Shown here piece after piece: positions 39,612-48,080 of a stretch of DNA of 64,000 nt; within the stretch, counting starts at the first letter, position 1; each line of letters opens with the position of its first letter. The DNA comes from JASHVB01 sp963780805 (GTDB lineage Bacteria; Pseudomonadota; Alphaproteobacteria; Acetobacterales; Acetobacteraceae), in NCBI GenBank assembly GCA_963780805.1, contig CAWADP010000006.1, positions 1,054,001 through 1,118,000 on the forward strand, in the 5' to 3' direction. A model generated the notes under the pieces. It saw nothing but the letters and a program-made list of their open reading frames with translations, did no database searches and was not told the origin of the DNA. The position numbers and the translations under genes were made by a program.

Positions 39612-40035
39612 CACTCCCGACGATGAGGCACGTCAGGTCATCAACGAGGGGTTAGCTGGCCACGGCGTGGAGCAGGCAGGATATTGGGATGCGCAGCCAC
39701 TCGCGGTGCTGGCGCGCGAATCATCGAACGGGCGGATCCTTGGCGGTTTGCTAGGTCGAACGTCACTGGGTCTCCTGTTCATCGAACTTGCATTTCTGCC
39801 GAAGGAATTGTGCCACCACCGGCTCGGCAGCCGTATGCTTTACATGATGGAGGAAGACGCTGCGCGGAGAGGCTGCCGCGCAGCAGTGCTCTACACCATC
39901 AGCTTCCAGGCGCCTGGCTTCTATGAACGGCATGGATGGCGGGAATTCGGTCGCATAGCGTGCGATCCACCCGGCACGTCGCGGATATTCATGACGAAGG
40001 AGTTACTCAATACCAAGACCAAGACACCGCGATGA
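39583..40035 (+). CDS. GNAT family N-acetyltransferase
   Basis: A 150-residue single-domain acetyltransferase. The acetyl-CoA-binding signature is HHRLGSRML (residues 86-94, Q/RxxGxG/A pattern), and the C-terminal region APGFYERHGWREFGRI is the typical last strand-helix unit. The start overlaps the 3' end of the broken regulator by 29 bases, so the two were probably co-transcribed. The substrate cannot be told. Confidence 0.85.
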   Translation: MVEPILFLTDTPDDEARQVINEGLAGHGVEQAGYWDAQPLAVLARESSNGRILGGLLGRTSLGLLFIELAFLPKELCHHRLGSRMLYMMEEDAARRGCRAAVLYTISFQAPGFYERHGWREFGRIACDPPGTSRIFMTKELLNTKTKTPR

Positions 40036-40135
40036 CGACGTGAGCGTGCGGCGGATGTGCCGGTAGGACAGCACATGGCAGCCGAAGCGCCCGAAGACTG
40101 AGGCGGCCTTCCTTCGCCCGCCATGCCGCACGGGA

Positions 40136-41512
40136 TCAAACGCTGATCGCGTCGAGCTCCTTCCCCGCATGATCCGGCGTGAACGCCCAGACACCCAGCG
40201 CCATCAGCACCATCGCCACCGGGATCACCAGGAACGCCGCCGCAAACGATCCGGTGCGCTGCTGCAAGGCGATGGCCACGAAAGGCCACAGCACGAATCC
40301 CACCACCCATGCCACCGACCACGAGAAGCCGTTGCCGACGCCGCGGATGCGCGTGGGATAGACCTCGGCCGTCAGGATCATGCTCGGTGCCCAGAAGCCG
40401 AGGAAGCCGATGCTCCACAGCAGGCCGTAGATCCACAGCTCGGCATTGCTCGTCGCGAACACCCACAGCGTCAGGAAAATCGCGCCCTCGGCGAGCATGA
40501 TGTAGAACGCCGGACGGCGGCCGAAACGATCGGAAATCCAGCCCGCCGCCAGCAACCCGAGGAACCCGGCCAGCCCCCACCAGATGTAGAACGTGCCATA
40601 GGTGGCGGTGGACCAATGCCGCTCCTGCGCCAGGTACAGCGGCATCCAGCCGCCGACCGTGCCATAGATCGTGGTGCTGCAGCACGCGACGAACGTCGCC
40701 GCCGCGGTGTTGCGCCACATGTCCGGCAGGAACAACTGGCGCAGCGGCACGCGCTGCGCCTTGTCGAGCCACGCTTGGTCCGCCGCCGCCAACGGCTGCC
40801 CCGCGGCACGCGTCTCGTCGATGCGGCGCTTGCGGTCCTGCATGCGCACCCAGTACGGCGACTCAGGACATTTCGCGCGCACATAGACGGCGATCAGCGC
40901 CACCACCGCCGGCACCGCGAAGGCGGCGCGCCAGCCGTAATCGGCGATGATGAAGGTGGCGATGGCGCCGGCCGCCGCGGCGCCGAAGCACCACGTGCCA
41001 CGGTTGATGCCGATCGCCCGACCGCGCAGATGCGCCGGCCAGGTTTCTGCCACCAGCATCGAGCCTACGGCCCATTCGCCGTTCAGCGCGAAGTTCACCA
41101 CGCAGCGCGCCGCAATGAAACTGCCCCAGGTCGGAGAGATCGCCACCACCGGCATCATCAGCGAGAACAAGGCGATGTTCAGCGCGAGCAAGGTGCGCCG
41201 CCCATAGCGGTCGGCGAGCCACGGCCACGCATACATCCCGAGAATGCCGATCAGCAGCGCGATCTGCAGCCCGGAGCGGTATTCTGGTATCGTAACATGA
41301 AAATCGCGGATCACCAGCGGTGCCGCCAGCGCGAAGATCACCCCGTCCATCCCGTCGAAGCCCCAGCCCAGGCCGTTTGCGATGGCGATATGCCAATGCG
41401 TCGGCGTGACCCGTGTCTGGTCGCTCGCGTTGCGGAAACTCGACTGCTCTCGATAGCGCGCTTCCAATGGCCCGATGGGAATGGCTGTGGGCGCAAGGCC
41501 GGTAGCACTCAT
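40136..41512 (-). CDS. MFS transporter (aromatic acid or metabolite:H+ symporter type)
   Basis: A 458-residue protein with twelve helices. Helix 1 GLGWGFDGMDGVIFALAAP has the GWxxDGMD pattern seen in proton symporters of the AAHS/NanT-like MFS groups. The loop motifs LADRYGRRTLLAL and GWISDRFGRRPAFY are intact, as is the conserved LVAETWPAHLRGRAIG. The start at 41512 (MSATGLAP) is chosen over longer ones because upstream codons are low complexity. It lies on the minus strand convergent to the GNAT gene; the substrate is unknown. Confidence 0.88.
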   Translation of the reverse strand: MSATGLAPTAIPIGPLEARYREQSSFRNASDQTRVTPTHWHIAIANGLGWGFDGMDGVIFALAAPLVIRDFHVTIPEYRSGLQIALLIGILGMYAWPWLADRYGRRTLLALNIALFSLMMPVVAISPTWGSFIAARCVVNFALNGEWAVGSMLVAETWPAHLRGRAIGINRGTWCFGAAAAGAIATFIIADYGWRAAFAVPAVVALIAVYVRAKCPESPYWVRMQDRKRRIDETRAAGQPLAAADQAWLDKAQRVPLRQLFLPDMWRNTAAATFVACCSTTIYGTVGGWMPLYLAQERHWSTATYGTFYIWWGLAGFLGLLAAGWISDRFGRRPAFYIMLAEGAIFLTLWVFATSNAELWIYGLLWSIGFLGFWAPSMILTAEVYPTRIRGVGNGFSWSVAWVVGFVLWPFVAIALQQRTGSFAAAFLVIPVAMVLMALGVWAFTPDHAGKELDAISV

Positions 41513-41897
41513 GGCGGCGTTCCCCCTGTTTTTGTCGCTGCGGCTGCCATGCAACCCCGAAGCAGGGCCGCGGACAACCTGAGAGGAGAGTGCGGCGGCG
41601 GGGCGTGCGGCGCAATGAGCGGGATGCCGCAGCACCTTTGCGGCCGCAACCGAACGCCGTACCCCATCGGTCCGAAATTGAAAGGCAGGGCCGGTGCAGC
41701 TTGCAGGGACTCGTAATCTCCCAAAGATGTCCCCTGAGTGTCATTGCGAATTGATCAACGGCCGGCGGCGGCCGACTCACCTTGAAGGCCGGCTTGCAGC
41801 GCCCGCGCCACCGCGCGCTCGATCTGCTGCCCCGGCCATCTGCCCAATGTCGATCGAGCCGCTCGGTGCCAAGCGCTCCCGATCGGTTCGAGTAGAG

Positions 41898-42003
41898 ATG
41901 GCCGGGTCAAGCCCGGCCATGACGGGATGGTTCTTGCGAGCGCAGCAAAGCAAGCCCCGAAGAGTTCGCACGGGAGATTGCTTCGCCGCGCTCGCAGTGA
42001 CAG
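41898..42003. repeat. Two adjacent dispersed palindromes
   Basis: ATGGCCGGGTCAAGCCCGGCCAT (41898-41920, written here by its arms ATGGCCGGG and CCCGGCCAT) shares its core with the arm of the 31475-31617 hairpin. Next to it, TTGCGAGCGCAGCAAAGCAA and GATTGCTTCGCCGCGCTCGC (41934-42003) form a second dyad related to 35424-35570 and 54341-54400. Confidence 0.75.
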
Positions 42004-42156
42004 GTTCGGCACAGAAGCGTAAGTATCACAACGTGAGCTTTTCTTTGTGAATTTTGAAGTGGTTCCTTTTCCTTCGTGAGAATTCACAGGATCGGCTCGC
42101 CGCACCGCGCTACGGCATATTGGCAACAAACAGACGCCACGCCAGCTTTAAAACGC

Positions 42157-42192
42157 AAAAAGCCGCCCGGCGCTTTCGCCGGACGGCTTCTC
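42157..42192 (-). terminator. Intrinsic terminator of the KGG-repeat gene
   Basis: On the minus strand, GAAGCCGTCCGGCG pairs with CGCCGGGCGGCTT around an AAAG loop and is followed by TTTTT. It begins about 25 bases after the stop of the 42217-42468 gene, so it almost surely ends that transcript. Confidence 0.88.
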
Positions 42193-42216
42193 TTTATCCG
42201 TCAGTGACCGTTGCGG

Positions 42217-42468
42217 TTAGTGCTGGCCACCCTTGCGGCCAGCTTCGGCCGCGCGCTCGCGGTTCTGGGCGAAGTTGCCTGGATTGTGCTCGGAGCCACC
42301 GCCGCCATGGCTGTGCTCGCCGCCCTTGCGCCCAACCTCCACCGCGCGCTCATGGTCGTTCGCGAAGTTGCCGCCACTGTGCTGCCCGCCGACGTGGCCG
42401 GCGCGCGAGGCCTTTTCGCGATCCTCCTCGAAATTGCCCGGATTGCCGGTATGTCGTTGATCTGCCAT
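42217..42468 (-). CDS. KGG-repeat general stress protein
   Basis: An 83-residue hydrophilic, disordered protein with the KGG/stress-induced family repeat: GNPGNFEEDREKASRAGHVGG, ANDHERAVEVGRKGGEH and AQNRERAAEAGRKGGQH, three times in a row. Such proteins (YciG and Con-10 like) accumulate in stress or stationary phase. GAGGAAG precedes the ATG, and a clear terminator follows. It is alone on its transcript. Confidence 0.9.
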   Translation of the reverse strand: MADQRHTGNPGNFEEDREKASRAGHVGGQHSGGNFANDHERAVEVGRKGGEHSHGGGGSEHNPGNFAQNRERAAEAGRKGGQH

Positions 42469-42657
42469 GTCGTAACTTCCTCTTCGTAAAATCGTGTATC
42501 CGACGCGACCTCGCGGCCCCGTCGCGGATTAAACAAGTTGCGGCCGGGCGGGTTTGTTCACGATAATCGTGACATGGTGTAACATGCGAAAGGCGGTTCG
42601 GCGCGCTGGCCGCCGTGTTGGCTACGCTGGCTGCTTAGCTCGCCACGAAACATCGCC

Positions 42658-43662
42658 TCACCAGACCATCCCACGCTCCGGCGTCTTCTTGCCGCTCTTC
42701 TCTGGCCGCGAAGCGGTCAGCCATTCCGTCACAGGCATGAAGCGAGGCGCCAGGAAATGATAGGTGTGTTCCAGCGCCGCGCGGGCACGCTGGTCATAGA
42801 CCGAACCGATGCCCTCCCATTCCAGCAGCAGCGGCTGCCACGCCCTCACGGTGCGATACAGCCAGTCCCGGTTGGAGCGGATAAAGGTTTTCTGGCTCTC
42901 CAGGTTACGCAGCGCGGCCAGCACTTCGCCGGTCTGCGCATCCAGCTCCTCGAAGCGACCCCCGATCCGCCGCAGCGCCGTACTGTTTAGCCGGCGCACT
43001 TGCCCCAGCTTCTCGAGCTGCACGGCGTCGCCCCGCCACCCCTGTGCCAGGCGGGCCAGCTTCAATGCGACGGCCTGCACCGGTTGCAGCAGCCGCTCGC
43101 GCAATGCCTCGATATAGGCCAGTTCCTGCGCCAGCGCGTCCAGCATCGGCGGCACGGCGGCATGGTCCGGCAGCTTCAGTTCCTCCGCCGCGCGGCGGTA
43201 GCCTTCCCGCAGCCGGGGGCGCAGTGCCGGATCGTCGGCGGCAACCATCAGTTCCACCGGCTCCAGCAAGGCGTTCTCGTCCGGCTTGTCCGGCTGCAGC
43301 CACGCTACCAGGTTAAGCCGCAGCCGCGCGAGTGCCAGCCGCACATGATGTGGTTCCGGCTCCCAGCTCGCCTGGCCGCTCAGGACCTCCGGCGGCAACG
43401 GGTCGCCGAGGCGCAGGGTGGTGACGAAGTCCAGCGCCGCCGCGATCAGGCCCATCATGCGGCCATCCTCGGAATCATCGGCGATGTTGAACTCGTGCTG
43501 CAGGGCGCGCAGCGGCAGCGCCGCCTCGCGTTCTCCGAGCAAGACCACCATGACGGGCGTGCCGTCGGTCTCGGCGCGGCGAAACAGCGGGTCGCCAAAC
43601 CGGCTGAACAGCCGGTGGCGCAGGACGCAGCGGTCGGGCGAGGCGGGGGGCTTGGCGGTCAT
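42658..43662 (-). CDS. Conserved hypothetical protein
   Basis: A 334-residue soluble protein I cannot place in a named family. The first third has strand-rich sequence (ETDGTPVMVVLLGEREAALPL), the rest is helical (LRERLLQPVQAVALKLARLAQ; LNSTALRRIGGRFEELDAQ), and the C-terminus is basic. There is no signal peptide or known catalytic motif. Its start lies about 130 bases from the 17-bp repeat array, which separates it from the divergent DUF1499 gene. Confidence 0.65.
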   Translation of the reverse strand: MTAKPPASPDRCVLRHRLFSRFGDPLFRRAETDGTPVMVVLLGEREAALPLRALQHEFNIADDSEDGRMMGLIAAALDFVTTLRLGDPLPPEVLSGQASWEPEPHHVRLALARLRLNLVAWLQPDKPDENALLEPVELMVAADDPALRPRLREGYRRAAEELKLPDHAAVPPMLDALAQELAYIEALRERLLQPVQAVALKLARLAQGWRGDAVQLEKLGQVRRLNSTALRRIGGRFEELDAQTGEVLAALRNLESQKTFIRSNRDWLYRTVRAWQPLLLEWEGIGSVYDQRARAALEHTYHFLAPRFMPVTEWLTASRPEKSGKKTPERGMVW

Positions 43663-43788
43663 GGCGGATGCGGCACTGCGGTTCCGGACCCGAAGAAGAT
43701 CACGCGTCGATGAACGGAAGCCTAACGCCGGCGAAATCTCCCGCCGAGACGAAATCGGCTATAGGCCACCCCATGGCCCCCTTTGGCA

Positions 43789-43958
43789 GCGTCCCATCAC
43801 CAGCAGCGTCCCACGACCGGCGGCGTCCCACGACCGGCGGCGTCCCACGACCGGCGGCGTCCCACGACCGGCGGCGTCCCATGACCAGTGGCGTCGCATG
43901 ACCGGCGGCGTCCCATGACCGGTGGCGTCCCATGACCGGTGGCGTCGCATGACCCCGC
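43789..43958. repeat. Ten tandem copies of a 17-bp unit
   Basis: The unit GCGTCCCACGACCGGCG is repeated ten times; copies 2-5 are identical and copies 6-10 carry ATGACC instead of ACGACC. Because 17 is not a multiple of three, the units fall in all frames. The ATG at 43949 that starts the DUF1499 gene is in the last unit, and copy 7 offers an ATG in the same frame 51 bases earlier. A change in copy number would move promoter spacing and the available starts. Confidence 0.95.
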
Positions 43959-44431
43959 TGGCCTGGTTGCTGGGCCTGTTTCTGCCCGCCTGTGGTGCCG
44001 TCGGCGCGCACGGCCTGCCGGCGCCGCCGCCAACGGACGTGGCGGATATCAGCCGTCCGGCCAGCCCGAACACCGCGCTGGCCGCGCCGGCCGGTTTCCA
44101 CTTGGCCCCGGACATCGTCACGCCGGAGTATCCCACGCCGGCGGCCCGGCTCTATGCCGAGATCCGCGCGGTCGCGGCGGCGCAGCCCCGCACCTACCCC
44201 TCGGCCGCCTATCCGGACCGGCTGCAGGCCGATTGGGTGGTCCGCAGCGCCGTCTTCAACTTCCCCGACCTCGTGACCGCCCAGGTCGCCCCGGCCGGAG
44301 TAGGCGCCGCCACGCTCCTGCTGTATTCCCGCAGCGTTTACGGCTATTCCGATCTTGGCGCCAACCGGCGGCGGGTGGCGGCGTGGCTCGCCGCGCTCGA
44401 CAAGGCGCTCAACCCAGCCAAAGAAAGATGA
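43949..44431 (+). CDS. DUF1499-type lipoprotein
   Basis: A 160-residue exported protein. MTPLAWLLGLFLPACGA is a lipoprotein signal with the lipobox LPAC, so the mature protein should be anchored at Cys15. The C-terminal half matches DUF1499: VVRSAVFNFPDLVTAQV, then LLLYSRSVYGYSDLGANRRRV. The start at 43949 places the signal peptide at once; an in-frame ATG 27 bases earlier would add nine polar residues. The start codon is inside the 17-bp tandem repeat. An ABC transporter gene follows after seven bases. Confidence 0.83.
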   Translation: MTPLAWLLGLFLPACGAVGAHGLPAPPPTDVADISRPASPNTALAAPAGFHLAPDIVTPEYPTPAARLYAEIRAVAAAQPRTYPSAAYPDRLQADWVVRSAVFNFPDLVTAQVAPAGVGAATLLLYSRSVYGYSDLGANRRRVAAWLAALDKALNPAKER

Positions 44432-44438
44432 TGGTTGC

Positions 44439-46214
44439 ATGCGTGGTCTCGGCTCGTTTCTGGAGGACGCCTATCGGCTGTCCAAACCCTATTTCACCCG
44501 CTCGGACGAGAAATTGTCTGCCTGGGGCCTGCTGACCGCCATCATCGTGCTGAACCTGGCGCAGGTGGCGCTATCGGTGGTGCTGAACTATTGGCGCCGC
44601 GAGTTCTACAACTCGTTGCAGCAGAAGAATTGGCACGCCTTCGTGGACCTGATCTTCATGTACCGCTTCACGCCCAGCGGGCTGATGCCGGGGTTCTGCG
44701 AGCTGGCGGCGGTGTTCATCGGCATCGCGGTGTATTCCGTTTACCTGAACCAGTGGCTGCAGATCCGCTGGCGGCGCTGGATGACCACCGTGTTCCTGGA
44801 CGAATGGCTGGCGGACCGGGCGTATTACCGCATCAGCCTGACCACCGACCGCGCCGCCGTCGGCACCGACAACCCGGACCAGCGCATCGCCGAGGACCTG
44901 CGCGATTTCACCGACAACACGCTGTCGCTGGGGCTGGGGCTGCTGTCCAACATCGTGTCGCTGGGCAGCTTCGTCGGCATCTTGTGGGGCCTGTCCGGCG
45001 ACATCTCGTTGTTCGGCTTCACCATCCCCGGCTACATGGTCTGGGTGGCGCTGGTTTACGCCGTGGTGGGAAGCTGGCTGACGCACTTGGTCGGGCGGCC
45101 TCTGTCGGCGCTGAATTTCCGCCAGCAGCGGGTGGAGGCGGATTTCCGCTACGCCCTGGTGCGCATCCGCGAGAACATGGAAGGCATCGCCCTGCAGCGC
45201 GGCGAGCATGAGGAGAAAGGCGTGCTGCGCCACCGGTTCCACGCGGTGATCGGCAACTGGTACGCGATCATGGTGCGGATGAAGCTGCTGAACACGCTGA
45301 CCGTGGGCTATGACCAGGTGGCGGTGATCTTCCCCGTGGTGGTCGCCGCGCCGCGCTATTTCGCCGGGGCGATGGAACTCGGCGGCATGATGCAGACCGT
45401 CGGCGCGTTCGGCCAGGTGCAGAGCGCGCTGTCCTGGTTCGTTGGGGCGTATGCCTCGCTGGCGAACTGGCGCGCCATCGTGGAACGCCTCACCACCTTC
45501 CACCGTGCCATCGTCAACGCCCGCGCCGCCGCCAGCCAGGGCTTCGAGCGGGTGGACTCACCGGACGGCACGGTGCGGCTGAACGATGTGACGATAGCGC
45601 TGCCGAACGGGCACAAGCTGCTGGAGCATGCGGAGCTGGAGTTGCAACCGGGCCATTCAGTGGTCTTCACCGGCCGGTCCGGTGCCGGCAAGTCCACACT
45701 GTTCCGTGCCTTCGCGGGGATATGGCCGTTCGGCCATGGGCGGGTGGAGATCCCGAAGAACGCATTCTTCCTGCCGCAGCGGCCGTATATCCCGCTGGGC
45801 ACGCTGCGGCACGTGATCACCTATCCGCACCCGACCAACACCTATACGCGCGAGGCTCTGATGAAGGTGCTGACGGATGTCGGGTTGCACGGCCTGGTGG
45901 GCGAGCTCGACCACGACGCCAACTGGCCGATGCGGCTGTCGGGCGGCGAACAACAGCGCGTCGCCATGGCGCGGGCGCTGCTGACCGAGCCGGACTGGGT
46001 GTTCCTGGACGAAGCCACCGCGAGCCTCGACCCGGAAGGCGAGTCGGAGCTGTATCGCACTCTGCGCCAGCATCTTCCGCACGCCACGCTGGTGTCGATC
46101 GCCCATCGCGATTCGGTGGCCGCGTTCCACGAGCAGCAGCTGGTGTTCCGGCGGGAGGAGGACAAGCCGGGCGAGCTGCTGCCGGCCCGGACCGTCCCGG
46201 CCGCCGCAGACTAG
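44439..46214 (+). CDS. ABC transporter, fused permease and ATPase (YddA/SbmA-BacA permease type)
   Basis: A 591-residue half-transporter. The N-terminal membrane domain (about 1-330) has WGLLTAIIVLNLAQVALSVV and the conserved NYWRREFYNSLQQKNW characteristic of the SbmA/BacA-like permease, then IRENMEGIALQRGE. The ATPase domain holds Walker A GRSGAGKST, signature LSGGEQQR and Walker B WVFLDEATASLD. Relatives move peptides, vitamin B12 or fatty acids; the substrate is not clear here. It probably works as a homodimer. It shares an operon with the DUF1499 lipoprotein gene. Confidence 0.9.
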   Translation: MRGLGSFLEDAYRLSKPYFTRSDEKLSAWGLLTAIIVLNLAQVALSVVLNYWRREFYNSLQQKNWHAFVDLIFMYRFTPSGLMPGFCELAAVFIGIAVYSVYLNQWLQIRWRRWMTTVFLDEWLADRAYYRISLTTDRAAVGTDNPDQRIAEDLRDFTDNTLSLGLGLLSNIVSLGSFVGILWGLSGDISLFGFTIPGYMVWVALVYAVVGSWLTHLVGRPLSALNFRQQRVEADFRYALVRIRENMEGIALQRGEHEEKGVLRHRFHAVIGNWYAIMVRMKLLNTLTVGYDQVAVIFPVVVAAPRYFAGAMELGGMMQTVGAFGQVQSALSWFVGAYASLANWRAIVERLTTFHRAIVNARAAASQGFERVDSPDGTVRLNDVTIALPNGHKLLEHAELELQPGHSVVFTGRSGAGKSTLFRAFAGIWPFGHGRVEIPKNAFFLPQRPYIPLGTLRHVITYPHPTNTYTREALMKVLTDVGLHGLVGELDHDANWPMRLSGGEQQRVAMARALLTEPDWVFLDEATASLDPEGESELYRTLRQHLPHATLVSIAHRDSVAAFHEQQLVFRREEDKPGELLPARTVPAAAD

Positions 46215-46461
46215 GCCCGAGCAGCCGATCGATTGGCGCTTGGACGACGCCCGCCTCGTCATGCTGACCGCCGTGTCAAGCGCCCGGTGGCGGGTTTCTG
46301 TCGGCATCCGCAACCTTCGCGGGTCGCATGCAGCATAGTCGTGGATGGCTGCCTTCGCCGGTGCAGGCTTCGTGCGTCATTACTTGGGGGCCTTGAACAA
46401 CGCTTCGTCTGCTTGACGCTTTCCATGATCAGTGCTGTATGCTGAATGAAAGGCTTGTGCC

Positions 46462-47310
46462 ATGGCGCTGCAACAAGACCGCAACCGCGTCGGCTTCGCC
46501 GGCTACGACCCGCGGCATTTCCTCTGGTCGCTCGAGGGCAATGTAGCCACCATCACCCTGAACCGGCCCGAGCGAAAGAACCCGCTTACCTTCGAATCCT
46601 ACGCCGAGCTGCGCGACACCTTTCGCGCCTTGCTCTACGCGGAGACCGTCAAGGCCGTGATCATCACCGGCGCCGGCGGTAACTTCTGCTCCGGCGGCGA
46701 CGTGCACGAGATCATCGGCCCGCTGGTGCGCATGCAGGAAGCCGGCGACATGCAGGGCTTGCTCGACTTTACGCGCATGACCGGCGATCTGGTGAAGGCG
46801 ATGCGCGCGTGCCCGCAGGTGATCGTGGCGGCGATCGATGGGATTTGTGCCGGTGCTGGCGCGATTCTTGCGATGGCCTCGGATCTGCGCTTCGGCACCG
46901 CCGACAGCAAGGTCGCTTTTCTGTTCTCCCGCGTGGGGCTCGCCGGTGCCGACATGGGCGCCTGCAACATCCTGCCCCGCATCATCGGGGCCGGGCGCGC
47001 CGCTGACTTGCTCTACACCGGCCGCGCCATGGCCGGCACTGAAGCCGAGCGCTGGGGCTTCTACAATCGCCTGTGCGAGCCGCAGCGCTTGCTGGCCGAC
47101 GCGCAGGAGCTGGCGGCCTCGCTCGCGGCTGGCCCCACCTTCGCCCACGCCATGACCAAGCGCTGCCTGCACCTGGAGTGGAGCATGCCGATCGACGAAG
47201 CGATCGAGGCCGAAGCGCAGGCGCAGGCGATCTGCATGCAGACCAAGGACTATGGCCGCGCCTATCGCGCCTTCGTGGACAAGCAGCGCCCGGTGTTCCA
47301 AGGGGATTGA
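46462..47310 (+). CDS. Enoyl-CoA hydratase/isomerase family protein
   Basis: A 282-residue crotonase-fold enzyme. VATITLNRPERKNPLTFESY is the usual N-terminal strand; the oxyanion hole is formed by GNFCSGGDVHE and AIDGICAGAGA; the catalytic region reads SRVGLAGADMGACNILPR. An Asp stands where many hydratases have the first catalytic Glu (GADMGA instead of xPExG), so it may be an isomerase or a hydratase of aromatic or cyclic acyl-CoA. The badH/badI-like genes 3 kb away hint at a link, but IS sequence lies between. The ATG is at 46462, with a weak ribosome-binding site. Confidence 0.85.
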   Translation: MALQQDRNRVGFAGYDPRHFLWSLEGNVATITLNRPERKNPLTFESYAELRDTFRALLYAETVKAVIITGAGGNFCSGGDVHEIIGPLVRMQEAGDMQGLLDFTRMTGDLVKAMRACPQVIVAAIDGICAGAGAILAMASDLRFGTADSKVAFLFSRVGLAGADMGACNILPRIIGAGRAADLLYTGRAMAGTEAERWGFYNRLCEPQRLLADAQELAASLAAGPTFAHAMTKRCLHLEWSMPIDEAIEAEAQAQAICMQTKDYGRAYRAFVDKQRPVFQGD

Positions 47311-47529
47311 GGGGCCGCGCATGGCTATGAAAGCGCCAGCGTCGCGTAGGAGCTGACCGTCGTGCTGGAGACGTTGGAGCATCATCCGCCAAGCGGCAAA
47401 GCTATTAAACTGTTTTCGGTCTGATATGTGGATCTTGATGCTTCAATCATCACCCTCCCTTCTAGTCCTTACCGATCACCAGAAACCAAGCGATTTTCAC
47501 CACGAAGACACGAAGGCACGAAGGATTAG
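47311..47529. other. Intergenic stretch between the hydratase gene and the IS4-like element
   Basis: No gene is supported. Near 47500 the sequence CCACGAAGACACGAAGGCAC directly precedes the left end of the insertion element and resembles the CACGAAG motif just outside the right end. Confidence 0.4.
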
Positions 47530-47557
47530 ATATTTCTCGAGAGTGCCGAGTTCTCGG

Positions 47558-47941
47558 CTACTTTCTGTCGGCTCGTGACGTGTGCTCATAGTCATCGAGC
47601 CACGGCTCGATGAGCCGGTCGAGTTCTTCAAGCTCACCCTCGGAGCAGGATTCCGGCGCGCAGCTCTCCAGCCAACCCAGCACGTGAGTTTCGGTCAGGT
47701 CGCGAGGCACGCCCGGATGCTCGGCCTGGATGCGCGCGACCGATTGCTCGATCGACAGCCGTGTCCCGTCGGCCCAGCCGATCTTGCGCTGCCGGGCGTC
47801 GACGCCGGCATGTTGCAGGGCGGCGAATACCAGATCGAGTGCCTCGATCGATTGTTGTCCCTCGGGTGCGTCCATCCATTCGAGAAAGCCGTCGATCACC
47901 GGGTTGTCCTCGAACGGGTGTTTTGCGCGCCGCTTGCCCAT
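47558..47941 (-). CDS. Hypothetical protein, likely IS passenger
   Basis: A 127-residue acidic protein (start MGKRRAKHPFEDNPVIDGF, end LDDYEHTSRADRK) with regular helices and no signal or membrane segment. LTETHVLGWLESCAPESCSE holds two cysteines. Not recognised. It ends only four bases inside the left inverted repeat and runs opposite to the transposase, so it seems to be carried by the element. It might be a regulator or an antitoxin-like cargo; nothing in it proves either. Confidence 0.6.
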   Translation of the reverse strand: MGKRRAKHPFEDNPVIDGFLEWMDAPEGQQSIEALDLVFAALQHAGVDARQRKIGWADGTRLSIEQSVARIQAEHPGVPRDLTETHVLGWLESCAPESCSEGELEELDRLIEPWLDDYEHTSRADRK

Positions 47942-48080
47942 CGGATGACCATAGCACCGCAGCTCGCCGCCGTCGCGATGTTCACGATAGATTCAAGATC
48001 GATCACAATAGATTCAACAGCATGACAGTGCCTCCCGGGATACGCACGTCACTCATCACAAACAGCAACGAGCAGGCCCG

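Larger units (their letters stand above)
41513..42216. other. Intergenic region with repeats and a terminator
   Basis: About 700 bases with no supported gene. It holds the GATGGCCGGGTCAAGCCCGG palindrome (41898-41926), a copy of the CATTGCGAGCGC repeat (41934-42003), and the terminator of the KGG gene near 42157-42192. Both repeat families recur elsewhere in the window. Confidence 0.65.

Noticed and set aside
40040..40130. Minus-strand fragment FGRFGCHVLSYRHIRRTL as a gene remnant
   Set aside because: Too short and without a clear match; it could be chance in GC-rich DNA.
43789..43958. Possible CRISPR array (also at 15963-16027)
   Set aside because: The units follow each other directly with no spacers, are only 17 and 13 bp long, and no cas gene is near.
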